A stretch of 48,680 nucleotides of DNA, from positions 1 through 48,680 of the forward strand of contig JABLXE010000016.1 of assembly GCA_013178225.1 (NCBI GenBank), read 5' to 3'. The DNA is from Methanotrichaceae archaeon (GTDB taxonomy: Archaea; Halobacteriota; Methanosarcinia; Methanotrichales; Methanotrichaceae). Position 1 is the first letter of the stretch. Each line of letters begins with the position of its first letter. Position numbers and translations under genes: made by a program. A model generated the notes under the pieces. The model did no database searches and had not been told where the DNA came from. It saw only the letters and a list, made by a program, of their open reading frames with translations. Shown piece by piece: positions 34,308 through 44,054 of the stretch.

Positions 34308-35122
34308 TGGCTGTAGAGAAGAAGTTCGTACAGGAAGGGATCACCAAGGCACTGGTCCATGAGTACCTGGCAGAAGAGCTGGAGCGCGCCGGATACGGCG
34401 GAATGGTCATGAACCGCACGCCTATGGGCACCCAGATCACCGTTTACGCGGAAAAGCCGGGAATGGTCATAGGCAAGGGCGGCAAGTTGATCCGGAAGAT
34501 CACCCGCGACCTGGACCGCAAGTTCCGCCTGGACAATCCGCAGGTGGACGTGCAGGACGTGGGCAGGGGTGACCTCAACAGCCAGGTGGTAGCTAACCGG
34601 CTAGCCAGCTCTCTCGAGCGCGGCTGGTACTTCAGGAAGGCCGGCCAGTCCATGATGCGCAGAGTGATGGACTCCGGAGCCCTGGGCTGCGAGATCATAA
34701 TCAGCGGCAAGCTGACCGGACCCCGGTCCCGTACCGAGAAGTTCGTCTCCGGTTACATCAAACATTCAGGCAAGCCGGCTGATGATATCGTGCAGACCGG
34801 TTACTCCATTGCCGTGAAGAAGCTGGGCGTGATCGGATGTCAGGTAAGAATAATACCTCCCGACTCTCAGCCGCCTGATAAGTTCAATATCAACCAGCCG
34901 GAGGCCGTACCAGAACCGGTCGAAAAGCCCGCGGTGGCGGCAGAAGCACCTGCTCCGGCGCCTGCGCCTGAACCGGCAAAGCCCGCCCCTGAGAAGAGCG
35001 AGCTGGATCAACTCCTGGAGTCTGAGCCTGCACCTCAGGAAGAGGCCGCTCCTGCGGTCGAAGAGGCGGCTCCCGTCGCCGAGAGTCCGGAGCCTGCTCC
35101 CGAGAGCAAGCCCGAGGAGTGA
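34307..35122 (+). CDS. rps3: Ribosomal protein S3 (uS3) with long acidic Pro/Ala tail
   Basis: 271-residue S3 of the mRNA entry site. The KH domain spans about 35-85 ([15 protein letters not shown], the GxxG loop GKGG), followed by the S3 C-terminal domain to about 205. The last 65 residues are an extension rich in Pro, Ala and Glu, repeating [13 protein letters not shown]-like and [12 protein letters not shown]-like units. The tail is not required by the core fold and is longer than in bacteria; comparable extensions occur in some archaea. Confidence 0.97.
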   Translation: MAVEKKFVQEGITKALVHEYLAEELERAGYGGMVMNRTPMGTQITVYAEKPGMVIGKGGKLIRKITRDLDRKFRLDNPQVDVQDVGRGDLNSQVVANRLASSLERGWYFRKAGQSMMRRVMDSGALGCEIIISGKLTGPRSRTEKFVSGYIKHSGKPADDIVQTGYSIAVKKLGVIGCQVRIIPPDSQPPDKFNINQPEAVPEPVEKPAVAAEAPAPAPAPEPAKPAPEKSELDQLLESEPAPQEEAAPAVEEAAPVAESPEPAPESKPEE

Positions 35123-35128
35123 TCGCAC

Positions 35129-35323
35129 ATGGCCATATTCAAGATCGACGAGATTCGAAACATGAGCGAGGATGAGATCGCCGAGGAGCTGCAGAAGCTG
35201 ACCAGCGAACTCATCCGCGAACGTGGCGTGGTCACTGCCGGCGGTGCTCCTGAGAAGCCTGGGCGGATCAAAGACCTGCGAAGGACCATCGCCCAGATCA
35301 AGACGGTTCAAAAGGAGCGTTAG
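35129..35323 (+). CDS. rpl29: Ribosomal protein L29 (uL29)
   Basis: 64-residue two-helix protein at the tunnel exit, with the signature IRNMSEDEIAEELQKLTSELIRERG and the terminal KDLRRTIAQIKTVQKER. The gap from rps3 is six bases. Confidence 0.96.
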   Translation: MAIFKIDEIRNMSEDEIAEELQKLTSELIRERGVVTAGGAPEKPGRIKDLRRTIAQIKTVQKER

Positions 35324-35328
35324 AAGAG

Positions 35329-35622
35329 TTGAGCATCAAGCCGGAGAACCTGGCCAGGCAGGAGCTGATCGGTCTTTTGGCCGAAGTTGAAGACAGCACC
35401 AACCCAAGCCTGGTTGGCCTTTCCGGATTGGTGGTGGACGAGACCAGGAACACGTTCCTTTTGGAGACCGCGCGCGGCATCAAGCGCATCCCCAAGCAGA
35501 ACACAAGCCTGATCTTCACCCTGCCCGACGGGCAGAGGGTGCGGGTCCGGGCTTCGATCTTGATCTCACAACCCGAGAACAGAATAAGCAAGAGAATGCA
35601 GAGGACGAGGTGGAAGTTATGA
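35329..35622 (+). CDS. rnp1: RNase P protein component 1 (Rpp29/Pop4)
   Basis: 97-residue Sm-like beta-barrel subunit of archaeal RNase P. It contains the conserved [18 protein letters not shown] and [14 protein letters not shown] strands and the [12 protein letters not shown] end. The start is TTG 35329, five bases after the rpl29 stop, with GGAGCG upstream. Location between rpl29 and rps17 is standard in archaea. Its RNA partner is at 10601. Confidence 0.95.
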   Translation: MSIKPENLARQELIGLLAEVEDSTNPSLVGLSGLVVDETRNTFLLETARGIKRIPKQNTSLIFTLPDGQRVRVRASILISQPENRISKRMQRTRWKL

Positions 35623-35939
35623 GGGATATCGGACTGGATGTTGCAGCACCTGCCAAGGAGTGCAACGATCCAAAGTGTCCCTTCCACGGGAGCTTGCCGG
35701 TACGCGGTCAGGTCTTCGCCTGCACTGTCGTGAGCGACAAAATGGAAGGCACCGTGGTCGTCATGCGCGAGTTCGAGAAGAAGGCAACGAAATACGAACG
35801 ATTCGAGAAGAGAAGGTCCAAGATTCATGCGCACAACCCCCCGTGTCTGAACGCGAAAGCGGGGGATCGTGTCAGAATAGCGGAGTGTAGGCCTATCTCC
35901 AAGACCAAATCCTATGTGGTGGTGGAGGTCCTGAAATGA
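35619..35939 (+). CDS. rps17: Ribosomal protein S17 (uS17)
   Basis: 106-residue archaeal S17 with an N-terminal [19 protein letters not shown] and the OB-fold. ATG 35619 is chosen over GTG 35610: it overlaps the rnp1 stop (ATGA) and GAGGTG lies six bases upstream. It overlaps rpl14 by four bases at its end. Confidence 0.96.
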   Translation: MRDIGLDVAAPAKECNDPKCPFHGSLPVRGQVFACTVVSDKMEGTVVVMREFEKKATKYERFEKRRSKIHAHNPPCLNAKAGDRVRIAECRPISKTKSYVVVEVLK

Positions 35940-36334
35940 GGGGACTCAAGGCCCAGATCCCGAGGGCGATCAACACTGGCGCATACCTGGATTGTGTAGA
36001 CAATACAGGTGCGCGGACGCTACACGTAATTTCGGTAATGAAGTACCGTGGCGTGAAAAACCGGCAGCCCTGCGCTGGAATCGGGGACGTGGTAATAGTA
36101 TCGGTGAAGAAGGGAACACCAGAGATGAGAAAGCAGATCTTCAAGGCCGTAATCGTCCGCCAGAGGAAGGAGTTCCGGAGGCCGGACGGCCTGCGGGTGA
36201 GCTTCGAGGACAATGCTGCAGTCATCGTGGACGATGACGGCGTCCCGAAGGGCTCGGAGGTCAAGGGACCGGTGGCTAGAGAAGTAGCCGAGCGGTTCGG
36301 CAAGATCGCTTCAGCTGCATCTACGATAGTGTGA
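35936..36334 (+). CDS. rpl14: Ribosomal protein L14 (uL14)
   Basis: 132-residue protein forming intersubunit bridge B8. Signatures: [15 protein letters not shown] and, later, [21 protein letters not shown] with [15 protein letters not shown] overlaps the S17 stop (ATGA). Confidence 0.97.
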   Translation: MRGLKAQIPRAINTGAYLDCVDNTGARTLHVISVMKYRGVKNRQPCAGIGDVVIVSVKKGTPEMRKQIFKAVIVRQRKEFRRPDGLRVSFEDNAAVIVDDDGVPKGSEVKGPVAREVAERFGKIASAASTIV

Positions 36335-36339
36335 TGATT

Positions 36340-36699
36340 ATGACGAGCATTCAGCCAAGAAAGCAGCGCAAGGAGCGATACAACGCGCCGCTTCACAGGC
36401 GACAGAAATACATGCATTCCCTTCTCTCCAAGGAGCTTCGAGCTGAGCTGAAGAAGCGCAACGCCCAGGTCAAAAAGGGCGACACCGTAAAGGTGATGCG
36501 CGGGGATCATGCCGGCACGGAGGGCGAGGTCGAAGAGGTGGACCTGAAGAGGTGCACCATCAAGGTTGCAGGAGTCAGCAACTTCCGCGCCGACGGAACC
36601 GAGGTTCCGCGCCCGATTCATCCGTCAAATGTGATGATCGTCAAGCTCGATTTGGAAGACAGCAAGAGAGAAGAGATCTTCGCGAGGCGGTCGCAGTGA
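36340..36699 (+). CDS. rpl24: Ribosomal protein L24 (uL24)
   Basis: 119-residue archaeal L24. The start ATG 36340 ([14 protein letters not shown]) matches homologues; GTG 36331 and ATG 36334 are further upstream candidates in frame. The KOW motif ([24 protein letters not shown]) lies near 45-70. It overlaps the S4e start by four bases. Confidence 0.95.
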   Translation: MTSIQPRKQRKERYNAPLHRRQKYMHSLLSKELRAELKKRNAQVKKGDTVKVMRGDHAGTEGEVEEVDLKRCTIKVAGVSNFRADGTEVPRPIHPSNVMIVKLDLEDSKREEIFARRSQ

Positions 36700-37400
36700 G
36701 CAGACATCAGAAGAGGGTAACCATACCCGTGAGCTGGCCCATTTCCAGAAAGACTCACGCCTGGGTGGCCAAGACCAGTCCCGGTCCGCATTCAGCGGAT
36801 GAGAGCATACCGCTCGTAAGCATTGTCCGGGATATGCTCAAGCTGGCCGATAACGCCCGTGAGAGCAAGAGAATCCTCTACGAGGGCAAGGTGCTGGTTG
36901 ACGGCCGTGTCCAGAAGGACCACAAGCTTCCTGTGGGCATATTCGACGTCATCTCCTTGCCGCTCTTGAACCAGCAGTACAGGATGCTAAAGGATGACCG
37001 CGGCCGATTCTACCTGAGCCAGCTCGAGTCAGGACAGGTGCGAAAGCTGGCCCGGATCGAGAACAAGACCATCATCAAGGGTGGCCGCCAGCAGTTGAAC
37101 CTATCCGATGGCTCCAATATCCTGGCAGATGGCGAATATAAGGCCGGTGATTCCCTGGTGCTGTCGGTCCCTGACAAGAAGGTCGAGGACCGGATCGAAT
37201 TCAAGGTCGGAAACCTGGCCATGGTGGTGGGCGGAAAACATACCGGCCAGATGGGCAGAGTGAAGGACATAATTGTGGTCAAGAGCTCTCAGCCCAACCG
37301 GGTGGTCATCTCTGGCGAGACGGATTTCGAGACCATTGTGGATTATGTGTACATGATCGGCCGTGAAGAGCCGGTGATCAAGCTGGGGGCAGTTAGATGA
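36696..37400 (+). CDS. rps4e: Ribosomal protein S4e (eS4)
   Basis: 234-residue archaeal/eukaryotic S4e. An N-terminal [21 protein letters not shown] precedes an S4 RNA-binding domain ([20 protein letters not shown]), a central domain and a C-terminal KOW region ([14 protein letters not shown]). The start is GTG 36696 (GTGA overlap with rpl24, GAGGCGG upstream); the open frame extends further upstream within rpl24. Confidence 0.96.
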   Translation: MSRHQKRVTIPVSWPISRKTHAWVAKTSPGPHSADESIPLVSIVRDMLKLADNARESKRILYEGKVLVDGRVQKDHKLPVGIFDVISLPLLNQQYRMLKDDRGRFYLSQLESGQVRKLARIENKTIIKGGRQQLNLSDGSNILADGEYKAGDSLVLSVPDKKVEDRIEFKVGNLAMVVGGKHTGQMGRVKDIIVVKSSQPNRVVISGETDFETIVDYVYMIGREEPVIKLGAVR

Positions 37401-37912
37401 ACGTCATGCTCGAGCCCCGCATCGATAAGGTAGTGGTGCACGTGGGCGTAGGCGAAAGCGGCCAGAGGCTGGTCAATGCGGAATCCATCCTGCGGGAGAT
37501 TACCCATCAGGAGCCGGTCCGGTCCATTGCCAAGAAGACGCTTCCCACCTTCAGCATAAAGAAGAAGGAGCCCATCGGGACCAAGCTGACCCTCCGCGGC
37601 AAGGCTGCAGAGGACTTCCTGATCCTGGCTCTGAAGGCGGCCGGAAACACTCTCCGGGTCAGCCAGTTCGATCGCCTGGGCAACTTCTCTTTCGGAATAG
37701 AGGAGCATACCGATTTTCCGGGAATGAAGTACGATCCCGACATAGGCATCTTCGGCATGGATGTGTCTGTGGCCCTCAAGAGAGCCGGCTACAGGATCTC
37801 TCAGAGGCGGGTGGCCATGAGAAAACTCCCTGCCAGGCAGAGGCTGAGCAAAGAAGAGACGACCAAGTTCATAGCCGCTAAGTTCGGCGTGGAGATCTTG
37901 GAGGCAGCATGA
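37397..37912 (+). CDS. rpl5: Ribosomal protein L5 (uL5)
   Basis: 171-residue 5S-rRNA-binding protein. It has [21 protein letters not shown] near the N-terminus, a [18 protein letters not shown] loop and the [20 protein letters not shown] segment. It overlaps S4e and S14 by four bases each. Confidence 0.97.
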   Translation: MNVMLEPRIDKVVVHVGVGESGQRLVNAESILREITHQEPVRSIAKKTLPTFSIKKKEPIGTKLTLRGKAAEDFLILALKAAGNTLRVSQFDRLGNFSFGIEEHTDFPGMKYDPDIGIFGMDVSVALKRAGYRISQRRVAMRKLPARQRLSKEETTKFIAAKFGVEILEAA

Positions 37913-38061
37913 AGAAAAGCAAGAAGGTCTTCGGAAGGGGCGCAAACCAGTGCAAGCGTTGCGGCAGAAACAACGGCCTGGTAAGGAAGTACGGCATTTA
38001 CCTGTGCCGGCAGTGCTTCAGAGAGATTGCCCCTGAGATGGGCTTTGAAAAGTATTCGTAG
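37909..38061 (+). CDS. rps14: Ribosomal protein S14 (uS14), zinc type
   Basis: Short 50-residue protein. Four cysteines, CKRC (15-18) and CRQC (33-36), form the zinc site that marks the C+ form. It opens [13 protein letters not shown] and ends GFEKYS. The ATG overlaps the L5 stop, and GGAGGC lies seven to eight bases upstream. Confidence 0.96.
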   Translation: MKKSKKVFGRGANQCKRCGRNNGLVRKYGIYLCRQCFREIAPEMGFEKYS

Positions 38062-38071
38062 GTGGTATCAA

Positions 38072-38461
38072 GTGTTGCTGGATCCGCTGGCCGACGCTAT
38101 GTCCATCATAAAAAATGCGGAGAGCGTTGGCAAACCCGAGTGTATCATCCATCCGGCCTCCAAGCTCATCGGAAGGACGCTGAAGGTTATGGCCGATCGG
38201 GGATACATCGGCGAATTCGAGTTTGTAGATGACGGAAAGTCGGGTATGTTCAGGGTAAAGCTCTTGGGACGGATAAACCGCTGCGGCGTAATCAAGCCCC
38301 GGTTTGCCACCAAGGTGAGCGAGCTGGAGAGCTGGGAGCAGAGATATCTCCCGGCCAAGAACTTCGGAGTGCTGATTCTCAGCACCAGCAGGGGAGTCAT
38401 GGCTCATTCTGACGCCAGGGCTCAGTCCCTGGGCGGCCAGCTCCTGGCATACGTCTATTAG
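38072..38461 (+). CDS. rps8: Ribosomal protein S8 (uS8)
   Basis: 129-residue archaeal S8 binding 16S helix 21. It starts at GTG 38072 ([17 protein letters not shown], as in homologues) with GGTGGT five bases upstream; the frame is open to 38027 but that part overlaps S14. The late [12 protein letters not shown] matches the S8 signature. Confidence 0.96.
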   Translation: MLLDPLADAMSIIKNAESVGKPECIIHPASKLIGRTLKVMADRGYIGEFEFVDDGKSGMFRVKLLGRINRCGVIKPRFATKVSELESWEQRYLPAKNFGVLILSTSRGVMAHSDARAQSLGGQLLAYVY

Positions 38462-38469
38462 GTGGTCTC

Positions 38470-39000
38470 ATGGTTAAAGAAATTGCACGGCAGGTTGAGA
38501 TCCCGGAAGGAGTCGAGGTTTCCGTGAAAGGAGCAAGCGTCACGGTGAAGGGGCCGAAAGGCGAACTCACCAGAAAGCTGTCCTACCCGGAGATAGTGAT
38601 CAAGAAAGAGGATTCTTACCTGGTCGTGAATTCGAGGCTCGATCGGAAGAAGCACAGAGCGATGGTGGGAACCCTGGCGGCTCATATAGCCAATATGACC
38701 GCTGGCGTGACCCGGGGCTTTGAGTACCGGATGAAGGTAGTCTATTCTCACTTCCCCATACAGCTCAAGGCTGCCTCCGACGAGCTGGTTATAAACAACT
38801 TCCTCGGCGAGAGGAAACCGAGATCTGCCAAGATCCTTCCTGGCACCAAGGTCGAGGTTTTGAAGGACGAGGTAGTGATTACAGGTATCGACAAGGAGAG
38901 CGTGGGCCAAACCATGGCCAATATCGAGCAAGCGACGAGAGTCAGAGGGTTCGATATCAGGGTGTTCCAGGACGGAATATACCTGGTGGACAAGAGGTGA
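38470..39000 (+). CDS. rpl6: Ribosomal protein L6 (uL6)
   Basis: 176-residue protein with two L6 domains near the factor-binding site. It begins [20 protein letters not shown] and includes [17 protein letters not shown] and [20 protein letters not shown] at the end. GGTGGT precedes the ATG by six bases. Confidence 0.97.
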   Translation: MVKEIARQVEIPEGVEVSVKGASVTVKGPKGELTRKLSYPEIVIKKEDSYLVVNSRLDRKKHRAMVGTLAAHIANMTAGVTRGFEYRMKVVYSHFPIQLKAASDELVINNFLGERKPRSAKILPGTKVEVLKDEVVITGIDKESVGQTMANIEQATRVRGFDIRVFQDGIYLVDKR

Positions 39001-39005
39001 CGGCG

Positions 39006-39383
39006 ATGGCACAGAGATTGCTGAAAGTGAGAGCCAGACAGAAGGCCAAGAAGCCCGAGTTCAATCGTCACGATTCTCATAAGAAGAAGAAACTCTCCGC
39101 CAGCTGGAGGAAGCCCCGTGGCCTTCACAACAAGCTCCGGCAGCAAGTGGCTGCCAAGGGCAGACTGGTTCAACCGGGATTCGGCAGCCCCAGGGCAGTA
39201 AGGGAATTTCATCCCTGCGGCCTGAGGGAAGTCCTGGTGAACAACGTGAAAGAGCTGGAAGGTGCCCAGGGCTGTGCAGTGAGAATTGCCTCCTCGGTCG
39301 GCATGAAGAAGCGCCTGGAGATTCAGAGCAAGGCGTCCGAGATCGGCCTGAAGGTTCTCAACAGCCGCAAGGGAGGGGCCTGA
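39006..39383 (+). CDS. rpl32e: Ribosomal protein L32e (eL32)
   Basis: 125-residue archaeal/eukaryotic protein with KKPEFNRHDSHKKKKLSASWRKPRG and PGFGSPRAVREFHPCGLREVLVNN. ATG 39006 is preferred over GTG 38997 because GAGGTGA ends five bases upstream. It overlaps nothing but lies against the L6 stop. Confidence 0.96.
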   Translation: MAQRLLKVRARQKAKKPEFNRHDSHKKKKLSASWRKPRGLHNKLRQQVAAKGRLVQPGFGSPRAVREFHPCGLREVLVNNVKELEGAQGCAVRIASSVGMKKRLEIQSKASEIGLKVLNSRKGGA

Positions 39384-39384
39384 G

Positions 39385-39846
39385 ATGCCCGACTTCAAAA
39401 CCCAGAAAAAGCTCGCCGCGTCAGAGCTGGCTGTCGGCAAGAGCAGAGTGTGGATCAACCCTGATGCTGAAGCAGCAGGCGAGATCGCCGAGGCCATCAC
39501 CCGTGAGGACATCCGCGCACAGATCGAGTCCGGGAACATCAAGGCCAAGCCCAAGAAGGGCAACAGCCGAGCCAGGTTCCGGGTGCGGGCGGCCAAGAGG
39601 GCTTACGGACACCAGAAGGGTGCCGGAAGCCGGAAAGGTGCCAAGGGCGCAAGGTCGCCGCGAAAAGAGCAGTGGATGGCCAAGATCAGAGCGCAGCGGA
39701 AACGGCTCCGGGAACTGCGCGAGAGCGAGCAGATCGACCAGCATACCTACAGGATGCTGTATCGGAAATCCAAGGGCGGAGAATACCGGAGCATTGCACA
39801 TCTTGACGCCTATATTAAGGCCAAAGGCCTAGCCAGAGGTGAATGA
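39385..39846 (+). CDS. rpl19e: Ribosomal protein L19e (eL19)
   Basis: 153-residue protein with [22 protein letters not shown] at the start, a basic [18 protein letters not shown]-like middle, and the helical [33 protein letters not shown] end. It begins one base after the L32e stop. Confidence 0.96.
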   Translation: MPDFKTQKKLAASELAVGKSRVWINPDAEAAGEIAEAITREDIRAQIESGNIKAKPKKGNSRARFRVRAAKRAYGHQKGAGSRKGAKGARSPRKEQWMAKIRAQRKRLRELRESEQIDQHTYRMLYRKSKGGEYRSIAHLDAYIKAKGLARGE

Positions 39847-39847
39847 G

Positions 39848-40357
39848 ATGGCTACAGGACCTAGGTACAGAGTGCCCTTCCGGAGGCGCCGAGAGGGTCG
39901 GACCAATTACCACGTTAGATACAAACTTATACTATCAAAGAAACCCCGGGTAGTGGTGCGGAAGAGCAACGCCAATACGGTGCTGCAATTAGTGGTGGCC
40001 GAGCAGAAAGGCGACCGGACTCTCCTCACTGTCAACTCCAAGGAACTGAGGAAGTTCGACTTTGGTGCCAGCACCGGCAATCTGCCTGCAGCTTACCTCA
40101 CCGGCCTGCTCTTCGGCAAGAAGATGCTGGCCCTGGGCCAGACTGAGGGGATTGCAGACATCGGCCTTCACGCCTCCACTCGTGGCGGCAGGATTTATGC
40201 GGCCATAAAAGGCGTTGTGGATGCGGGAGTGGATGTTCCTCACAGCCCGGAGATCTTCCCGGATGACGAAAGAATCCGCGGAGGGCACATAAAGGACTAC
40301 ACTGGAGCGGATATCGTGGCCCAGTTCGAGGCTGCCAGGGAGAAAATACTGGGGTGA
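39848..40357 (+). CDS. rpl18: Ribosomal protein L18 (uL18)
   Basis: 169-residue 5S-rRNA-binding protein of archaeal type. ATG 39848 ([21 protein letters not shown]) matches homologues and has GAGGTGA about five bases upstream; GTG 39839 is rejected. The glycine-rich [19 protein letters not shown] segment is conserved. Confidence 0.96.
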   Translation: MATGPRYRVPFRRRREGRTNYHVRYKLILSKKPRVVVRKSNANTVLQLVVAEQKGDRTLLTVNSKELRKFDFGASTGNLPAAYLTGLLFGKKMLALGQTEGIADIGLHASTRGGRIYAAIKGVVDAGVDVPHSPEIFPDDERIRGGHIKDYTGADIVAQFEAAREKILG

Positions 40358-40361
40358 GACC

Positions 40362-40997
40362 ATGGCGGATACAAGAGATAGACGACAAAAGCGCGATTAT
40401 TACGAGGAAGCATGGGTCCCCAAGACCAGGCTGGGCAGGCTCGTTTATGAGGGTCAGGTGACCAACTTTGAGGAGGCCGTTAAATCCGGGCTCCCCATAA
40501 AGGAACCCCAGCTTGTGGACGTGCTGGTTCCGGGGCTAGAGGACGAAGTTCTGGATATCAACATGGTTCAGAGGATGACCGACTCCGGAAGGAGGGTCAA
40601 GTTCAGGACCACGGTGATCGTCGGCAACCGGGATGGGTACATAGGCTTGGGCGAGGGAAAGGATGTCCAGGTGGGAATGGCCATCAAGAAGGGCATCGAA
40701 AACGCCAAGCTCAACCTGCTGAGGGTTAAGCGCGGCTGTGGCAGCTGGGAGTGCGGCTGCGGTCAGCCACACACCGTACCCTACGAGGTTATGGGCGAGG
40801 CCGGCTCTGTTCGCATCGTGCTGATACCCGCACCTCGCGGCCTGGGGATCGCGGCAGGCGATACTGCCAAGAAGGTCATGGAGATGGCCGGCATCAAGGA
40901 TATCTGGACCAGGACTGAAGGGTCTACCAGAACCACGCTGAACTTTGCCAAGGCGACCTACAACGCGCTCTTGAACACGGTCACAGTGAGGGCTTGA
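40362..40997 (+). CDS. rps5: Ribosomal protein S5 (uS5)
   Basis: 211-residue archaeal S5, part of the mRNA helicase site. It has the dsRNA-binding segment [22 protein letters not shown] and the archaeal insert with CGSWECGC (cysteines typical of archaeal S5), then [23 protein letters not shown]. Confidence 0.96.
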   Translation: MADTRDRRQKRDYYEEAWVPKTRLGRLVYEGQVTNFEEAVKSGLPIKEPQLVDVLVPGLEDEVLDINMVQRMTDSGRRVKFRTTVIVGNRDGYIGLGEGKDVQVGMAIKKGIENAKLNLLRVKRGCGSWECGCGQPHTVPYEVMGEAGSVRIVLIPAPRGLGIAAGDTAKKVMEMAGIKDIWTRTEGSTRTTLNFAKATYNALLNTVTVRA

Positions 40998-41000
40998 ATC

Positions 41001-41456
41001 ATGTTTGCTATAGTCAGACTCAGAGGCGGGGTGAACACCAGGCCCGAGACCAAGGACACCTTGCAGATGCTGCGGCTCAACCGCATCAACCATTGTGTGG
41101 TAGTCAACGAGGATCCTCACTATCGCGGCATGATTCAGAGGGTTAAGGACTATGTGGCCTGGGGCCAGATCGACGACTCCACCCTCGCGCTTTTGTTAGA
41201 GCGCCGGGGAAGGCTCAGTGGTAACCAAAGGCTAACAGAGCAATTCATAAAGGAGAAGACCTCTTATAATTCCTTTGCAGAGCTGGCCCGGTCCCTGAAC
41301 TCCGGAGCCACCAGCCTGAAGGATCTGGGCATCAAGCCCGTGTTCAGGCTCCATCCGGCGCGGAAGGGTTTGAGGAGCACCAAGAAGACTGCTGCTCAGG
41401 GCGGAGATCTGGGCTGGCGTCAGGACATAGCAGATCTTATCAAGAAGATGAGGTAG
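41001..41456 (+). CDS. rpl30: Ribosomal protein L30 (uL30)
   Basis: 151-residue archaeal form (longer than the bacterial 60 residues). Signatures: FAIVRLRGGVNTRPETKDTLQMLRLNRINHCVV, and later FRLHPARKGLRSTKKTAAQGGDLGWR. It follows S5 by three bases and precedes rpl15 by four. Confidence 0.96.
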   Translation: MFAIVRLRGGVNTRPETKDTLQMLRLNRINHCVVVNEDPHYRGMIQRVKDYVAWGQIDDSTLALLLERRGRLSGNQRLTEQFIKEKTSYNSFAELARSLNSGATSLKDLGIKPVFRLHPARKGLRSTKKTAAQGGDLGWRQDIADLIKKMR

Positions 41457-41460
41457 AATC

Positions 41461-41835
41461 ATGGTTAGACCAAAAACCAAGGAACGCAGGGGTCACAGAA
41501 CTTATCACGGTAAGCATAAGAACGCTCGCGGAGGCGGCTCTCGTGGTGGAAGAGGGGACGTGGGCAAGTGCAAACACCACTTCATGCGTTCCATTCTCCT
41601 CGGAACCGAGATGGGCCGGCACGGATTTGTGCAGCCCAACAGCGTGGACCTCGAGGTCATAAACGTCGATGTGCTGGACCAGGTGGCCGGCGCAGACGGC
41701 AGCATTGACCTGGGCGACATGAAGGTTCTCGGCCGGGGCAGGGTAACCAGAAAGCTTACGGTGAACGCCGCCGGCTTCTCAGCCGCGGCCCGATCCAAGA
41801 TTGAGGCTGCTGGTGGTCAAGCAGTAGTGGTATGA
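41461..41835 (+). CDS. rpl15: Ribosomal protein L15 (uL15)
   Basis: 124-residue protein with VRPKTKERRGHRTYHGKHKNARGGGSRGGRG near the start and a VLGRGRVTRKLTVNAAGFSAAARSKIEAAGG end. It is shorter than many archaeal L15 (about 140-150). GAGGTAG precedes the ATG. The stop overlaps the SecY start by four bases. Confidence 0.95.
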   Translation: MVRPKTKERRGHRTYHGKHKNARGGGSRGGRGDVGKCKHHFMRSILLGTEMGRHGFVQPNSVDLEVINVDVLDQVAGADGSIDLGDMKVLGRGRVTRKLTVNAAGFSAAARSKIEAAGGQAVVV

Positions 41836-43445
41836 ACCAGCAGAGTTTCTTTTATGCGATAGAGCCCTACGTGAGGCGGCTGCCTGCGGTGCAGCGCCCC
41901 GTAGGGCATGTCCATTTCAAGAAGAAGCTGAGCTGGACGCTGGCCATATTGCTGCTTTACTTCGCCCTGGGCAACATACCCCTTTTTGGGTTATCAGCGG
42001 AATCCGTTGATTTCTTTGCCTCTTACCGGGCCTTCTTTGCCGGCTCCTTCGGCTCGCTCATGCTCCTTGGTATCGGCCCTATAGTCACGGCTTCAATCGT
42101 TCTGCAGCTACTTGTGGGCGCAGAGATAATCAAGCTCAACCTGAGCGATCCCCGGGACCAGGCGGTATTTCAGGGAACACAGAAGGCCCTGGTCTTTGTG
42201 ATGATAGTAGTTGAGGCTTTGCCGCAGGTTATGGGCGGATATTTGCTGCCTGACGCCAACCTGGCAACGATGATGGGCGTGTCGGTAGGTTTTCTCTCTC
42301 TGCTGATATTCCTGCAGGTGTTCCTGGGCGGGGCACTGATCCTCTACATGGACGAAGTCGTCTCCAAGTGGGGCGTGGGCTCCGGAGTAGGTCTGTTCAT
42401 TGTGGCTGGAATCAGCCAGCAGCTGGTGACCGGACTGATCAATCCGGCAACAGGCGATGCTGGACTGCCTGTGGGAGTAATTCCCAAGTGGATAGACATC
42501 ATCCGGCTGCAGCTCATCAGCTTTGATACCCTGTTCACGGCAGAAGGCCTTCGATTCGTGCTGGTCACCGGTGGAATCCTGGCGCTCATATCAACGGTCG
42601 TCATCATTCTGCTGGTAGTGTTCGTCGAATCTACCAGAATCGAGATACCGCTCGCGCACAGCCGGGTTCGCGGCGCTCGCGGGCGCTTCCCGGTGAAGCT
42701 GGTGTACGCAAGCGTTCTTCCCATGATCCTGGTCCGGGCCATACAGGCCAACATCCAGATGATCGGGGCGCTCTTAGCCGGACGCCTGGGAACGGTGAGC
42801 ACGGCCACTGTTACCGGAGATGGCATGACCACCATTTATACCGGCTACTCCAGCCTGCTGGGAAATTTCATCGCCACCGCGCGCTACGATGCTGCAACTG
42901 GAAACCCGCTCAGCGCCACATCTCCGGAGCCAATCTCCGGGTTGATGTATTATCTGTCGCCCATTTACGGGCCCAGCAACTGGATTCCGAGCATGGTCTC
43001 TCAGTCCACGCCCGGGATGATCGAGCTGGGGTTCTCGCCCATCGCCAACTGGCAGATATTCCTGCATGTACTGGTGGATGCCACATTCCTGATTATAGGG
43101 GGTGTAATCTTCGCCATATTCTGGATTGAGACCACCGGCATGGGTGCCAAGAGCGTGGCGGCCAAGATTCATAACTCAGGCCTGCAGATCCCGGGATACC
43201 GGAGAAATCCGGCGTCAATTGAGCGCCTGATGGAGAGGTACATTCCCAAAGTGACGGTGATCGGCGGTGTGGTCATAGGACTTCTCACCCTGATTGCGAG
43301 CCTGCTGGGAACTCTGGGCGGAGCGGGAGGAACCGGACTGTTGCTGGCCGTTTCCATCGTATACCGTCTCTATGAACAGATTGCCAGCGAACAGATTCAG
43401 GAGATGTACCCCATGATGCAGAAGTTCTTCGGAGCGTCGGCATGA
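41832..43445 (+). CDS. secY: Preprotein translocase subunit SecY
   Basis: Channel subunit of the Sec translocon, 537 residues with about ten membrane helices. Visible features include the helix-2 plug region (FGSLMLLGIGPIVTASIVLQLLVG), GGYLLPDANLATMMG, the cytosolic ESTRIEIPLAHSRVRGARGRFPVKLVYASVLPMILVRA loop that contacts the ribosome, and the RNPASIERLMERYIPKVTVIGG C-terminal region. This is longer than SecY of other archaea by a loop near 340-395. It begins within the rpl15 stop codon. Confidence 0.97.
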   Translation: MNQQSFFYAIEPYVRRLPAVQRPVGHVHFKKKLSWTLAILLLYFALGNIPLFGLSAESVDFFASYRAFFAGSFGSLMLLGIGPIVTASIVLQLLVGAEIIKLNLSDPRDQAVFQGTQKALVFVMIVVEALPQVMGGYLLPDANLATMMGVSVGFLSLLIFLQVFLGGALILYMDEVVSKWGVGSGVGLFIVAGISQQLVTGLINPATGDAGLPVGVIPKWIDIIRLQLISFDTLFTAEGLRFVLVTGGILALISTVVIILLVVFVESTRIEIPLAHSRVRGARGRFPVKLVYASVLPMILVRAIQANIQMIGALLAGRLGTVSTATVTGDGMTTIYTGYSSLLGNFIATARYDAATGNPLSATSPEPISGLMYYLSPIYGPSNWIPSMVSQSTPGMIELGFSPIANWQIFLHVLVDATFLIIGGVIFAIFWIETTGMGAKSVAAKIHNSGLQIPGYRRNPASIERLMERYIPKVTVIGGVVIGLLTLIASLLGTLGGAGGTGLLLAVSIVYRLYEQIASEQIQEMYPMMQKFFGASA

Positions 43446-44047
43446 ACGGGAAGCTGACCAAGTCCCTGGACAACCTGGCTCTGGCCATAGGCTTCTTTTT
43501 CTTTTTTGGGATTATGGTCAGCGCGGAGCTGCGAGATGGAATCGGCGCGGTCATGGATTTCGGCCTGGGGTGGCTTCCCGGCATACTGCCATTCCATGTG
43601 GTGCTGCTGATTCTGGCAGCTATCACCGGACTTTACGCAAGCCTCATCCAGAAGTACACCATGGACTGGGATTTCATGCGAGAGCAGCAGCAGAACATGA
43701 GGCGGGTGCAGAGGGAGATGAAGGAGGCACAGCTGTCCGGGGATAAAACCCGGCAGCAGCAGCTGCAAAACGAGCAGATGAAGATGGTATCCGAGCAGGG
43801 CAAGATGATGCAGATGCAGTTCAAGCCCATGCTCTACATCGGCATAGTCTCCATACCTCTCTTCATGTGGGCCTATTTCTATATCGGCCAGCATACTCCC
43901 TCCATGGTCTTTCCCTTCTGGGGCGAGCAGAAGATCACTGACGCCATTTTGGGGCCGGTCGTCCTCTGGTTCTACTGGTATTTCGTCTGCTCGATACCCG
44001 TCTCGCAGATCATCAGGAAGGCCCTGGACATCGGGCGGATGAGCTGA
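43442..44047 (+). CDS. EMC3/DUF106-family membrane insertase
   Basis: 201-residue protein of the Oxa1 superfamily (archaeal Ylp1/EMC3-like), helping insertion of membrane proteins. Features: an N-terminal helix (ALAIGFFFFFGIMV), a second helix (FHVVLLILAAITGLYASLIQKY), a Q/M-rich cytosolic coiled coil (MREQQQNMRRVQREMKEAQL to MMQMQF, about 80-130), then two further helices with a WYFVCSIPVSQIIRKAL end. It overlaps SecY by four bases, and no adenylate kinase gene lies between them. Confidence 0.93.
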   Translation: MNGKLTKSLDNLALAIGFFFFFGIMVSAELRDGIGAVMDFGLGWLPGILPFHVVLLILAAITGLYASLIQKYTMDWDFMREQQQNMRRVQREMKEAQLSGDKTRQQQLQNEQMKMVSEQGKMMQMQFKPMLYIGIVSIPLFMWAYFYIGQHTPSMVFPFWGEQKITDAILGPVVLWFYWYFVCSIPVSQIIRKALDIGRMS

Positions 44048-44054
44048 GGTCCAG

